Under the pieces are notes generated by a model. That model worked only from the letters and a program-made list of their open reading frames with translations, was not told where the DNA came from and searched no databases. Shown here one piece after another: positions 1 through 9,288 of a stretch of 37,277 nucleotides of DNA. Position 1 is the first letter of the stretch; each line of letters opens with the position of its first letter. Location: positions 1-37,277 of the forward strand of contig JAJZUC010000023.1 in the NCBI GenBank assembly GCA_021847245.1. Reading direction: 5' to 3'. Source of the stretch: Deltaproteobacteria bacterium. GTDB lineage: Bacteria > Desulfobacterota > Desulfuromonadia > Geobacterales > Geobacteraceae. The position numbers and the translations under genes are program-made.

Positions 1-1206
<1,206 letters not shown>

Positions 1207-1237
1207 TTCATATGCTCCACAAGGAATTTTTCTCCTG

Positions 1238-1257
1238 TAACAGCCCGGTTTCTGTTA
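1238..1257. promoter_or_regulatory. Inverted-repeat operator in the cas1/antitoxin divergent gap
   Basis: TAACAG (1238-1243) and CTGTTA (1252-1257) form a perfect six-base inverted repeat with an eight-base spacer. TATAGT at 1256-1261 could be the -10 box of the toxin-antitoxin operon. Ribbon-helix-helix antitoxins usually repress their own promoter through such palindromes. Because cas1 starts on the other side of the same gap, binding here could also affect cas1; that part is inference. Confidence 0.45.
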
Positions 1258-1283
1258 TAGTTTTGCCATTAAAGGAGCACGCC

Positions 1284-1535
1284 ATGAAAAACGCATCAAT
1301 CACAGTCAAGCTCCCGGAACCGATCAAAACTCGGCTGGACCGTCTCGCCAAAGCCACACACCGGAGCAGATCGTCTCTTGTCGCGGCCGCTGTCGAAGAT
1401 ATGCTCTCCGTTGAAGAGTGGCAGATTCAGGGTATCAAGGAAGCACTGCACGAGGCGGATTCCGGCAACCTGATTGCCCACGAAGAGATCAAGCTGGAAT
1501 GGGAGACACGGCGTGCACGTCAAGTGGACAAGTAA
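1284..1535 (+). CDS. Ribbon-helix-helix antitoxin, ParD/RelB-like
   Basis: An 83-residue protein starting MKNASITVKLPEPIKTRLDR, a typical ribbon-helix-helix N-terminus (beta strand NASITVKLP followed by two helices). The second half, with EEWQIQGIKEALHEADSG, matches the toxin-wrapping tail of ParD-type antitoxins. The ATG at 1284 has AAAGGAG six bases upstream and is preferred over the upstream ATG at 1212. It overlaps the toxin start by about 23 bases, giving translational coupling. It probably binds the inverted repeat at 1238-1257. It is oriented opposite to the surrounding cas genes. Confidence 0.85.
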   Translation: MKNASITVKLPEPIKTRLDRLAKATHRSRSSLVAAAVEDMLSVEEWQIQGIKEALHEADSGNLIAHEEIKLEWETRRARQVDK

Positions 1536-1854
1536 GGCTCGCCGTGACCTCTTCAGCATTGAGGCTTACATCTCCCAAGACAACCCCGACGCAGCCGTTG
1601 AAACGGTCCTGAAGATCATATCGGCGGCGGAATCCCTTTTACAGTTCGCCGACATGGGACGACCCGGCAGAGTCCCGAACACTCGGGAACTTGTCATTCC
1701 TTCCCTGCCGTATATTGTCCCCTATTGCGTGAGAGATTCCGCAATCGTCATCCTTCCCCCGTTTACCATACCTCCCGCAAGTGGCCCGATCGGCTTTAGC
1801 AAATCCCCCCCTGCCCCCCCTTTTTTCAAAGTGGGGGTGTTTTTTGGTTCATGA
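1513..1854 (+). CDS. ParE-type toxin, frame apparently shifted near its C-terminus
   Basis: The reading frame from GTG 1513 gives VHVKWTSKARRDLFSIEAYI and later SLLQFADMGRPGRVPNTREL and PSLPYIVPYCV, which are RelE/ParE-superfamily features (gyrase-poisoning or ribosome-targeting toxins). After IVIL the frame runs into proline-rich sequence made by a C-rich repeat. In another frame the text continues as VYHTSRKWPDRL with a stop at 1797-1799, which is the usual ParE ending. The switch lies at the run of five C around 1756-1760. Either the gene is a recent frameshift mutant or there is a sequencing error in the homopolymer. The altered end may weaken or abolish toxicity. Confidence 0.7.
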   Translation: MHVKWTSKARRDLFSIEAYISQDNPDAAVETVLKIISAAESLLQFADMGRPGRVPNTRELVIPSLPYIVPYCVRDSAIVILPPFTIPPASGPIGFSKSPPAPPFFKVGVFFGS

Positions 1855-1902
1855 TTCTTACCCCACTTCGGAAAAGGGGGGTGGCGAAGCCGGGGGGATT
1901 TG
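1798..1902. repeat. Long C/G-rich imperfect inverted repeat
   Basis: A left arm at about 1801-1836 (AAATCCCCCC, then more C runs and TTTCAAAGTGGGG) and a right arm at about 1861-1901 (CCCCACTTCGG, then G runs and GGGGGGATTT) are mostly complementary with a short loop. It sits between the convergent parE and cas5e genes and could end transcription from both sides. The left arm recurs in the same orientation at 9216-9263. I associate repeats of this wording with Geobacter genomes, from memory only. It could be a small mobile palindromic element. Confidence 0.75.
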
Positions 1903-1965
1903 CCTTTCGCTGCAAACGCGGAAGGCTTGTCCCCCTGTTGAAGATGACGAGATCCCGGACCAGCA

Positions 1966-2643
1966 TCAAGCTTTCTCACCGGCTTGCCACGTTTTCACCC
2001 GTCTTGGCGAAAACAGCCTCCGCTCGGAAGCAAACGACACCGGCACATCCGGGAGGCTGTCTCGCCCATCGGCGAAGTTCTCCACTTCCTCCTGCCGGGT
2101 GAAGGATTCAAGCGGCCTTGTTCCAACAAGGAGGCGCAACGCTTCGTCCCAATCACTCCTCAAACCGGCCAGCACCGGCGCTGTTGGAATACAGGCCTTA
2201 CGTCCGAGCCAAACGCCCCAAACAGGATTTTCCAGCGCATCGGCAACCTGCTTAAGCAACGATTCCTCGCCTTCGAGCAGAACGCCAAAAGCCGCATCTG
2301 CCAGGTATTGGCGATGGGTAATGTGGCAGTCCTTGATTTTGCCCTCTGCAGTCCTGGTGTTCTGCACCGTGTGATAGTCTTGCAGCCGCCTGACCGGCAA
2401 TTCCCTCTTCATGCCATTTCGGGGGATGGCGATTGCGGTCATGCAGACGCTTCCGAAGGCGGCAAGGAACTCCTGCTCGTTCGCACTCCCGCGGGGATGG
2501 CCGAGTGCCGCGCAGCACATGCCGGCGATGGCGCTCCTGGTCGGCATTAGCCCCGTATTGCGGCGGTTGTACTGGCTGTCGAATCCCCATGACTGGAGCG
2601 GCCCTTCCAGCCGGAGGGCCAGATATGATCTATCAGATGACAT
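1966..2643 (-). CDS. cas5e: Cas5e (CasD), Cascade subunit
   Basis: A 225-residue subunit of the type I-E Cascade complex, where it caps the 5' handle of the crRNA. Supporting sequence: the N-terminal YLALRLEGPLQSWG, then RNTGLMPTRSAIAGM, and the central DYHTVQNTRTAEGKI and HRQYLADAAFGVLL, all Cas5/CasD hallmarks. Length is normal for the family. The ATG at 2643 overlaps the end of cas7e by 11 bases, so it is translated from the same transcript. It is the last interference gene in the operon, followed by the inverted repeat and the oppositely oriented toxin-antitoxin pair. Confidence 0.95.
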   Translation of the reverse strand: MSSDRSYLALRLEGPLQSWGFDSQYNRRNTGLMPTRSAIAGMCCAALGHPRGSANEQEFLAAFGSVCMTAIAIPRNGMKRELPVRRLQDYHTVQNTRTAEGKIKDCHITHRQYLADAAFGVLLEGEESLLKQVADALENPVWGVWLGRKACIPTAPVLAGLRSDWDEALRLLVGTRPLESFTRQEEVENFADGRDSLPDVPVSFASERRLFSPRRVKTWQAGEKA

Positions 2644-3670
2644 GGGTCACCATCCCGGAAACAAAGGTTCTCAAATTCACGTCGGGAATCGCCTGCTCGA
2701 AGACAGCCTCTATCCCCCAGGTTTCTTTCAGCTTCGCATACTCCGCTTTCAGCAACTCGACCGACTTGACCGCAACCCCCTGCGAAGGGCGGACCGGTGC
2801 TTCAAATGCATTCACCAGTTGGATCGGATGTCCGTTTTCACGGATAACGCCGAGCACATAGAGCGGCAGGGTATTGCCGTTCATGGTGTTCTTGCGTGCT
2901 CCGGGAATGGCCTTGATCGTCGCCTCGACAAAAGTGCTTACCACGCTCTGGCGCTCTTCCCTGCTCAGGCAACCGAGGTGCTCCCCATCGGCAAGCATAT
3001 CCAGATTGAGGGCAGCGAAACGGTAGTAGGTGGCGGAGTTGAACTCAAGGGTGCTGGTCATCCCGGCCCCAGCTTCCTCTTTGGGCTGAAGATCGTCTAC
3101 CGCGGAAAAGAAGTCGATTTCGTTGTCGACCTTGTGGGTGGAAAGGGCATGGGAGAACATGGAAGCGGCCTCAACCGTCAATGAATGGTCGTTGGCCACC
3201 ATGCGGCCGAAGATGGAAATATCGGCGGCATCCTTCAAGGACTTGGCATCAACCGCCTTGAGCGCCTTTTTGGCATCCTTCGTCTCAGCGTATGCCTTGG
3301 CAAGTGTTTCCAGTTCGAGCGGCGACATGAAGTAGAGGGTGGTGGACTTCACCTTGTCCTTCGATTTGGCATCGAGCTTCACCAGTTCATCGACGATCTT
3401 CCGCGCCCCTTCGTCAGCGTCGGCAGCAGAAATCCCGACCCTCAGCATTGCCTTGACAAGGGGCTCATACATCAGACGGGTGCGTTCCCCTTTGAACTGT
3501 TCCGGTGCCAGTTCCTTGGCCAATTCCCGAATCGCCCGCTTCCACGACTGGCTCGACACCCGCGCCCGCTGTACGCCGCCGAAAACAGCGGTCTTGGGCG
3601 AATTGAGGTCGTCGCGGTTGAGACAGGCAACGGGGACGGATTGAATGATGTGCAGTTCCAGGTGTTTCAT
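2633..3670 (-). CDS. cas7e: Cas7e (CasC/Cse4), Cascade backbone
   Basis: A 345-residue backbone protein of Cascade; several copies coat the crRNA spacer. The start MKHLELHIIQSVPVACLNRDD and the stretch KTAVFGGVQRARVSSQSWKRA are highly characteristic of the CasC family. Further family-like segments are SIFGRMVANDHSLTVEAASM and GAGMTSTLEFNSATYYRFAAL. The ATG at 3670 follows GGAGAG with about seven bases between. Length is normal. It lies between cas6e and cas5e, a different order from E. coli, where cas6e comes after cas5e. Confidence 0.96.
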   Translation of the reverse strand: MKHLELHIIQSVPVACLNRDDLNSPKTAVFGGVQRARVSSQSWKRAIRELAKELAPEQFKGERTRLMYEPLVKAMLRVGISAADADEGARKIVDELVKLDAKSKDKVKSTTLYFMSPLELETLAKAYAETKDAKKALKAVDAKSLKDAADISIFGRMVANDHSLTVEAASMFSHALSTHKVDNEIDFFSAVDDLQPKEEAGAGMTSTLEFNSATYYRFAALNLDMLADGEHLGCLSREERQSVVSTFVEATIKAIPGARKNTMNGNTLPLYVLGVIRENGHPIQLVNAFEAPVRPSQGVAVKSVELLKAEYAKLKETWGIEAVFEQAIPDVNLRTFVSGMVTHVI

Positions 3671-3703
3671 GGGTAGGCTCTCCTTTTATGTATTGGTATT
3701 TGA

Positions 3704-4390
3704 TCACAGGTTGACCGGCGCGAGCAGCAGCAGGCCGAAGCCGAATCCCTTGGCGCTGCCGATACCCGACCGATAGGTTTCGATAAAATGCTCCCGGTTG
3801 GTCACTTCCAGCGTCCCGCGAAACTGGACGCCGCAGTGATATGCACTCTGCCCCTTCTTGCGGAAATGGCTTTCCACCATCGGACTGATTTCGAGGGGCC
3901 TTTCTTCGACTATCCGAAATCCACCGGGGATTTCCTGTCCATTCACTTGATCCCGGCACCGAACCTCTCCCTTGCGAATCAGCCAGGTCCGCAATTCGTC
4001 CGGATTGACCAAAGGGACCCGCTTCCCGGATTTCCGCTTTCCGTTGGCCTTGAGCAGGGGCTGACCGTTGGGATCTCGCTGCACCATGGCCTTTACAGGA
4101 TTTGCCCGCACGTCGAAGACGTAATATCGGTGCGACAGAAAAGAAGGCGATATCTCCTTGAGGGCAAATGTTTCCTGCGGGCACCAGTTGGGGGGGATTG
4201 GTTTTGTGCCGGACAGGACCCATACCCGGAAAGCGCCATCCAACGGGTCGATCCGGGTCAGGAACTCCCGTTGCGCGTCGGGCAGGTTCGGGAAGCACTC
4301 CCAAATCCTCTTGTGCCAGGCATAACTGTCGCAGATTCCCTCGGCGCGGGCAATTTCCGCATCGATTTCCATCCGGACGAGCCAGTTCAT
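3704..4390 (-). CDS. cas6e: Cas6e (CasE/Cse3), crRNA-processing endonuclease
   Basis: A 228-residue RAMP endonuclease that cuts the repeat RNA and stays bound to the 3' hairpin in Cascade. Tyr23 and His26 in CDSYAWHKRIW match the catalytic pair described for Cse3 enzymes. The C-terminal glycine-rich loop GSAKGFGFGLL is the RAMP signature. The start at 4390 (MNWLVRMEID) is chosen because its ATG overlaps the cse2 stop as ATGA; an in-frame upstream extension to 4444 would overlap cse2 coding sequence. It is followed by a 33-base gap and then cas7e. Confidence 0.94.
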   Translation of the reverse strand: MNWLVRMEIDAEIARAEGICDSYAWHKRIWECFPNLPDAQREFLTRIDPLDGAFRVWVLSGTKPIPPNWCPQETFALKEISPSFLSHRYYVFDVRANPVKAMVQRDPNGQPLLKANGKRKSGKRVPLVNPDELRTWLIRKGEVRCRDQVNGQEIPGGFRIVEERPLEISPMVESHFRKKGQSAYHCGVQFRGTLEVTNREHFIETYRSGIGSAKGFGFGLLLLAPVNL

Positions 4391-4875
4391 ACCGCCTCCT
4401 CGCCAACAGGCTCCGCCCCCGGCGTCCAGAAGGCGGCAGCCCATTCGGTCTTGGTACGCTCAGTCCAGAACCTCAAGTCAGATTCGAGCTGGGCGTAGTT
4501 GACCGGGATACCTTGTGATTTCGCCATGAGCACCATGCGCATGACCCGCCCCATGACTTCGTCCCTGCCGGCCGCAAGCAGGTGCTGTAAGCGCCTTTCG
4601 GTCGGGGTCAGCTTGTTGTCGTCGCCCCGTTTGTCGCCCCGTTTCTGCTCGATTGCCTTGCAGGTGGCGCCGAAATTGCCACTGGAGGTTTCCTCGGGAT
4701 GGGTGGCATACAGTCCAGCCACGAACGCCGTAACATGATCGTCAATCGCCACTCCGAGCCGGTTCAGAGCAGGCCAGGCGCGATGTTTCTTGTTCTCCAC
4801 AAGTATGCACCGGAGATTCGCCATCATTCCCCGGTCATCCTTGCACCTGCGGAGCCGTTCGAGAAGGTTGCTCAT
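4387..4875 (-). CDS. cse2: Cse2 (CasB), Cascade small subunit
   Basis: A 162-residue, mainly helical small subunit of Cascade that stabilises the displaced DNA strand. It starts MSNLLERLRRCKDDRGMMAN, and the region from CILVENKKHRAWPAL to FVAGLYATHPEE is typical of Cse2 (positively charged helix followed by the conserved LYATHP). Both ends overlap neighbours by four bases (ATGA with cse1 and with cas6e), showing a tightly coupled operon. The length is normal. Confidence 0.92.
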   Translation of the reverse strand: MSNLLERLRRCKDDRGMMANLRCILVENKKHRAWPALNRLGVAIDDHVTAFVAGLYATHPEETSSGNFGATCKAIEQKRGDKRGDDNKLTPTERRLQHLLAAGRDEVMGRVMRMVLMAKSQGIPVNYAQLESDLRFWTERTKTEWAAAFWTPGAEPVGEEAV

Positions 4876-6446
4876 GGATTCTCCTCCCTGGTTTCAGTAT
4901 TGTCCGTCTCTGGTTCGTCTTTCGTTGAAGTCAGCTTCTGCCACCCTTTGGCAAAGGCCCGCATCTGGCGGGGGGTGTCCTGACCGCAGGCCGTACGATA
5001 GGCGTCGCAGGCCGTGGCAAAGAGCATTTTTCGCCAAATGTCACGGGTGGGGATGGCATTATCGGTGCCGATTGCTTCGATATGGGCCATGAGGAGTTGG
5101 AGGTTCCTTTCAACGGCTGTCCAGTAATGGGTCGTAGCGACAGAGTGCAGTTTGACCTTCAACTCGCCTTTGTTCGCCCCCGCCCCTTTCAACCTCCCTT
5201 CCCATCCACCATCAACTTCAATACGATAGCTTTCAATTGCCCAGCCAAGACGGCTGGCCAAGGATTCGGCCGACTTGACCTCTTGTTCGTAGGCTGCCGT
5301 ACCATCTGCCGTAGCCAGTTTCGGCGGTATATGAAAAACCGATTCCGCCGTATCAATGATCGATGCCTGATCACGGGCCAACGCCGCGACTACCAGATCG
5401 CACGCTGCCCCTTCCTGAAGCGCGTTCAGCGAAACAGGGCCGCCGGGCTCTCCTGCCTTCCGCTTGACCACAACCGCGGCAAGCTCCCGCCAGAGTGCCC
5501 TGGATGGTCTATAGGAGAGTAATGACTGAACATCCTTCTTGCCATCCTTTTTGACAACAACTGTGGCTGTTGGTTCCGGCGGAAAACCATCCGCAAAGGA
5601 CTGATACGGCAACCCGTCACCCAGCAGCATTCGCTCACCAGAGGGATGGATACGAATAAGGCGCACCATCGGAACGAGTCTACCCACATAAGTAGCTGTT
5701 GCATTCTCGACATTCGCCGAATCGGCAAACGACGTCGGCGTCTGCTCCCATACTGGCCTTCCAATGCCATGACTCGGGTAGTACAGTTTCAGATCCTCGT
5801 GAGTCGGCAAGTTTAGGCAAATCGAGTCGAAGAGGCTATCAGCCCGCAGCAACGCATGTATCATGGATGCCGGGACGCATGGGGCATCCCTTGCCGTTTT
5901 CACGGTCTGTTTGCCATTCCAGAAAACCTGCGAGATAAGGCCTCCGGTTGAAAAGCACTGAAATGTGAGCATTGACAGGACGGTATCCATAAGCGGGATT
6001 TGCCGGCTTCCGTCGATGCCGGCGTGGTCAAACAGGGTGCTGTTATTGCCAGATGCAAAGGAAAAATTGAGCTTGGAAACAGGCGTCCAGTCGGCGGTAC
6101 CAATCAATGAGACTGTTGCGTCCGCATTCTTCGAGAGCCCGGCAATCTGCAACCACGGCTTTGTCGGATGAAACAGCTCGAAGGAATCCCTCCACTCCGC
6201 CAGGTACTTGAGCGCGGCTTCCGGCAGCCGCTTCGGCACCTCGCACCACTCGTCATAGTCCTTCGGCCCGTCCAGCGCCGCATGAGCCACGCAGAGGAAC
6301 AGCCGCATCAGGGCGACCCGCTCATGCGGGCGCACCGCAAGATCGGCATATTTCCCACCTTCGGAAAGCACACTGCACAGACTTGTCAGTTCTCGGCCAC
6401 CCGTGGCGTCGACAACCGGTATCCACGGGTCGAAAGCAACGTTCAT
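4872..6446 (-). CDS. cse1: Cse1 (CasA), Cascade large subunit
   Basis: A 524-residue large subunit that recognises the PAM and recruits Cas3. It begins MNVAFDPWIPVVDATGGREL, the normal Cse1 N-terminus, and contains LFHPTKPWLQIAGL and the FSTGGLISQVFWNGKQT region common to the family. The start at 6446 is preferred over a longer in-frame extension because AGGAGGGGGT directly precedes it. Only 17 bases separate it from cas3, so both are likely on one transcript. The C-terminal helical bundle ends with ETREENP and overlaps cse2. Confidence 0.94.
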   Translation of the reverse strand: MNVAFDPWIPVVDATGGRELTSLCSVLSEGGKYADLAVRPHERVALMRLFLCVAHAALDGPKDYDEWCEVPKRLPEAALKYLAEWRDSFELFHPTKPWLQIAGLSKNADATVSLIGTADWTPVSKLNFSFASGNNSTLFDHAGIDGSRQIPLMDTVLSMLTFQCFSTGGLISQVFWNGKQTVKTARDAPCVPASMIHALLRADSLFDSICLNLPTHEDLKLYYPSHGIGRPVWEQTPTSFADSANVENATATYVGRLVPMVRLIRIHPSGERMLLGDGLPYQSFADGFPPEPTATVVVKKDGKKDVQSLLSYRPSRALWRELAAVVVKRKAGEPGGPVSLNALQEGAACDLVVAALARDQASIIDTAESVFHIPPKLATADGTAAYEQEVKSAESLASRLGWAIESYRIEVDGGWEGRLKGAGANKGELKVKLHSVATTHYWTAVERNLQLLMAHIEAIGTDNAIPTRDIWRKMLFATACDAYRTACGQDTPRQMRAFAKGWQKLTSTKDEPETDNTETREENP

Positions 6447-6463
6447 ACCCCCTCCTTTCCTGT

Positions 6464-9004
6464 TCACTTCTCGACAAACAGCCCCATCTCGTCCGAATAC
6501 GACAACATGACCCCTTCCTTCAATCCCTTGGCCGCCACAGTCCCATCCCCTCCAACAATCCCGACGCACTGCCTTTCGTAAATGTATTCATCGAACTCGG
6601 GGCACGGCTCCACCCGCACGAAGTGATGCAAGGGGATCTTCACCAGATTCCTGTGAATCGCGCGGGCAGTGGCGTAACGGAACGTATCACCGCCAAGTTC
6701 CGCTCTTGTACCGTCGATAAACAATGCCTCCTGCGTGGTGAAACTCCGACAGAGGACCATCGACACCGTTTCAAGCTCGTTTATGCGGGTTTGGACACCT
6801 TCCTGATCCTCAAGGGCCGGCTGCCAGATATTCAGGCTCATCAGCGCCTTCATCCTTTTCGCCGAATCGGTCCCGTACCATTCACCGAAGAGTTCGGACC
6901 AGCCGGCAGGTTCATGCTCCCGGTCCTCGTAGGTGGATTCGATCAGTTGCCGCACCTGAGCCGGGATCGACACCCCTTCTCCCCATTTTTTCCAGACCTC
7001 AAGCGAGCGAAGGAGGACGAATGGCGCGTAGACTCGCGCTTTGCCGCCGAGGGTACGGACAATCTCCTTTGGCGCCATCTGGCGCAGTTCTTCAAGAACC
7101 TTCTCTTCCTCGACGATGCAAATCCTCGGAGCCTCGACCGGCCGTTTCCCCCGCTCATGCCGCCAGAGCCTGCCGAGCCTCTGCAGCAGCATGTCGGTGG
7201 GCGCCAGCTCGGTAATCAGCAGATCGGCATCCAGGTCGACGCTCTGCTCGACAACCTGAGTCGAGACGAGAATCGAGCCGCATCTGGTTACACCCTCCTT
7301 CCCGAAGCGCTCCATCCATGCCGCCTCAAGCTCTTCGCGCCGCCAGAAGGGGAACCGCGCGTGCAGAAGTCCGATGGGCAACTCGCCGTCCGCAAGCTCC
7401 TTGAACCGCTTGAACTGCCTCTGCGCCGCACCGATGGTATTGCAAATCCAAAGCACGGCGCCACCATTGCGGGCAACGGCAATTGCCTCTTCGACCGCAT
7501 GCTCGCCGGTAACGAAATCCACCTCGATCTTCCGCGAAACCGGTGGGATTGCCGGCACCGAGTCAAGTGCGTTACCTTCCGTACGGCCCGAAATGAGCGG
7601 ATACGGTTGCTCGGCATCATCCATTGCATCACCGAAGGCGGAAACGATTTGTCCGCGACGTTTGCCGGTCAGCGTGGCAGAGAGAACAATCACCGTACAG
7701 CCAAGCCCTTCGAGGGTCGCAATGAGCCTGTCAATGAGGGTGCCGGTATAGATGTCGTAGGAGTGGACCTCGTCAAGAATGACCACCTTACCGGCAAGGG
7801 CGAAGTGGCGGACAAAGAAATGCTTTGCCGCAACCACGCCGAGCAGGGCCTGGTCAACCGTGCCGACACCAAATGGGGCAAGCAGTGCCCGTTTAGCCGA
7901 GGCAAACCAGTCTCTGCCATTCCGCGCGTCCTCTGCCGACTTTTCCCACTTTCCGTTTGACGCTGGGGTGTACTCCAAGTCTTCCCGCATAAGCCAGGAA
8001 TTGCCGTGAATAAGGCGGCTGGGACCGGATGCGGGTGATATGCGTTGCAGAAACTCGTTCATCCGCAGATGAATACGGTTGCTGGTCGCCTGGGTCGGGA
8101 GTGCGAAATAGATGCCGTTTGCTTTTCCGGTTGCCATCAGTTGGTACGCGGCCCCCAAAGCTGCCTCGGTCTTCCCCATCCCCATCGGAGCTTCGACGAT
8201 ATACACACCGGCACCGGCAATAGTCGCTAAGGCCTTTTGCTGCATATCATTCGGAGGGAATCCGAAAATCTCCTCGAACGTCAATTCCTTCTTGATTTCT
8301 GGCAGAGCAAACCCGATGGAATCAAGGGCCTGGCGGGCAAGGGAATCAATATCCTCTGCCGCTGTTCTTGGTTCAGGGGAGAAATAACGCTCATCCGAGC
8401 CGATCCAGTCGGCAACGGAAGTAAGGCCGGCAAGCCACCAGATGGCGAATGAGTCCCCGGTAAGTGCGTCGATTGAACCTTCCGCCTTGAAATACGTCCA
8501 AATCTTCTGGGCGCACTTGAGACGCTCAGCGTTCCAGTCGATGCCGCTGCGGTTGTCGGTAATTTGCTTGATGCGTGGCGGCCTTATTCCACGGTCATTG
8601 GGAAGATATCTAAGCCTTCCATGATGCCCGCCGAGGACAGCTGCTACATACTTGGCGATGCTTCTGGCAGTATCTTGCTGCACCAGAAAATCCTGGATTG
8701 CAGAATGGGAAACCTTGCCATGGTCGGGTTCTGTTCCCGTATCCCAGCAGCCGTTCCTGGCCACAGTCGTCAGGTTGTTCCCTTCGAGCCATGCCTCGCA
8801 TTTTCGTTGAAATCCTGGAGATAGCTTGCCAAGGTCGTGGAGAGCGACAAGGGCTCCAACTTCCGATTCACGCAGATTAAATCGTGCAAGCAATCCCGGC
8901 AACATTTCAGCAATGCAGCGCGCCACGGATCCCACATTGACCATGTGGTCGTACACGGAAATGCCAAGCTTACCGTCTGGTGTTGTTTTTGCCCAAAAAT
9001 GCAT
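6464..9004 (-). CDS. cas3: Cas3, HD nuclease-helicase
   Basis: An 846-residue nuclease-helicase that degrades DNA marked by Cascade. The HD nuclease domain comes first: His20, His56-Asp57 with Lys60 (ALHDLGKLSPGFQ), His100, and His127-His128 (GGHHGRLRYLP). The SF2 helicase follows: Walker A around 272-280 (APMGMGKTEAA), DEVH at 411-414, SAT at 442-444 and the arginine-finger motif QRLGRLWRH near the middle of the second RecA domain. All key residues are present. The ATG at 9004 follows GAGAGGAGTTAA. It is the first gene of the interference operon, with its promoter presumably in 9005-9288. Confidence 0.96.
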   Translation of the reverse strand: MHFWAKTTPDGKLGISVYDHMVNVGSVARCIAEMLPGLLARFNLRESEVGALVALHDLGKLSPGFQRKCEAWLEGNNLTTVARNGCWDTGTEPDHGKVSHSAIQDFLVQQDTARSIAKYVAAVLGGHHGRLRYLPNDRGIRPPRIKQITDNRSGIDWNAERLKCAQKIWTYFKAEGSIDALTGDSFAIWWLAGLTSVADWIGSDERYFSPEPRTAAEDIDSLARQALDSIGFALPEIKKELTFEEIFGFPPNDMQQKALATIAGAGVYIVEAPMGMGKTEAALGAAYQLMATGKANGIYFALPTQATSNRIHLRMNEFLQRISPASGPSRLIHGNSWLMREDLEYTPASNGKWEKSAEDARNGRDWFASAKRALLAPFGVGTVDQALLGVVAAKHFFVRHFALAGKVVILDEVHSYDIYTGTLIDRLIATLEGLGCTVIVLSATLTGKRRGQIVSAFGDAMDDAEQPYPLISGRTEGNALDSVPAIPPVSRKIEVDFVTGEHAVEEAIAVARNGGAVLWICNTIGAAQRQFKRFKELADGELPIGLLHARFPFWRREELEAAWMERFGKEGVTRCGSILVSTQVVEQSVDLDADLLITELAPTDMLLQRLGRLWRHERGKRPVEAPRICIVEEEKVLEELRQMAPKEIVRTLGGKARVYAPFVLLRSLEVWKKWGEGVSIPAQVRQLIESTYEDREHEPAGWSELFGEWYGTDSAKRMKALMSLNIWQPALEDQEGVQTRINELETVSMVLCRSFTTQEALFIDGTRAELGGDTFRYATARAIHRNLVKIPLHHFVRVEPCPEFDEYIYERQCVGIVGGDGTVAAKGLKEGVMLSYSDEMGLFVEK

Positions 9005-9288
9005 TTAACTCCTCTCTCCGCATTACTCAATGCCAACAATACCCAGAAAACGAAGCTTCCATAACTCCCATCCCAACGCCACCAAACCAGGCAAACCACC
9101 ATAAGCGTATTCAGTTAGTACCATATCATTACGACAAATTAAGTCGCAACTGCCCCTGCCTGATCTTTCATCAACTCCTCGCATCCACACACCCATCCCA
9201 ACTGACGGCGTCCCCAGCAAATCCCCCCTGCTCCCCCCTTTTTCAAAGTGGGGTGTTTGTTGGGTGAAATCTCACGGCTTCACCATAT
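9005..9288. other. Intergenic region upstream of cas3
   Basis: This 284-base stretch should hold the promoter of the minus-strand cas operon. I see a small palindrome, CGACAAATTAAGTCG at about 9132-9146, which could be an operator. No clear -35/-10 pair can be named. Its right part (9216-9263) is the second copy of the C-rich repeat found after parE. No coding sequence is supported. Confidence 0.5.
9216..9263 (+). repeat. C-rich repeat, second copy
   Basis: The text AGCAAATCCCCCCTGC followed by a further C run, TTTTTCAAAGTGGGG and TGTTTGTTGG matches the left arm of the inverted repeat at 1798-1850 in the same orientation, with only small length changes in the C runs. Unlike the first copy it lacks a complementary right arm. 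The two copies bracket the interference genes cas5e to cas3. Confidence 0.7.

Noticed and set aside
6383..7960. 525-codon plus-strand frame
   Set aside because: Antisense to cas3 and the start of cse1; no domain and no credible start. A product of G+C-rich codon structure.
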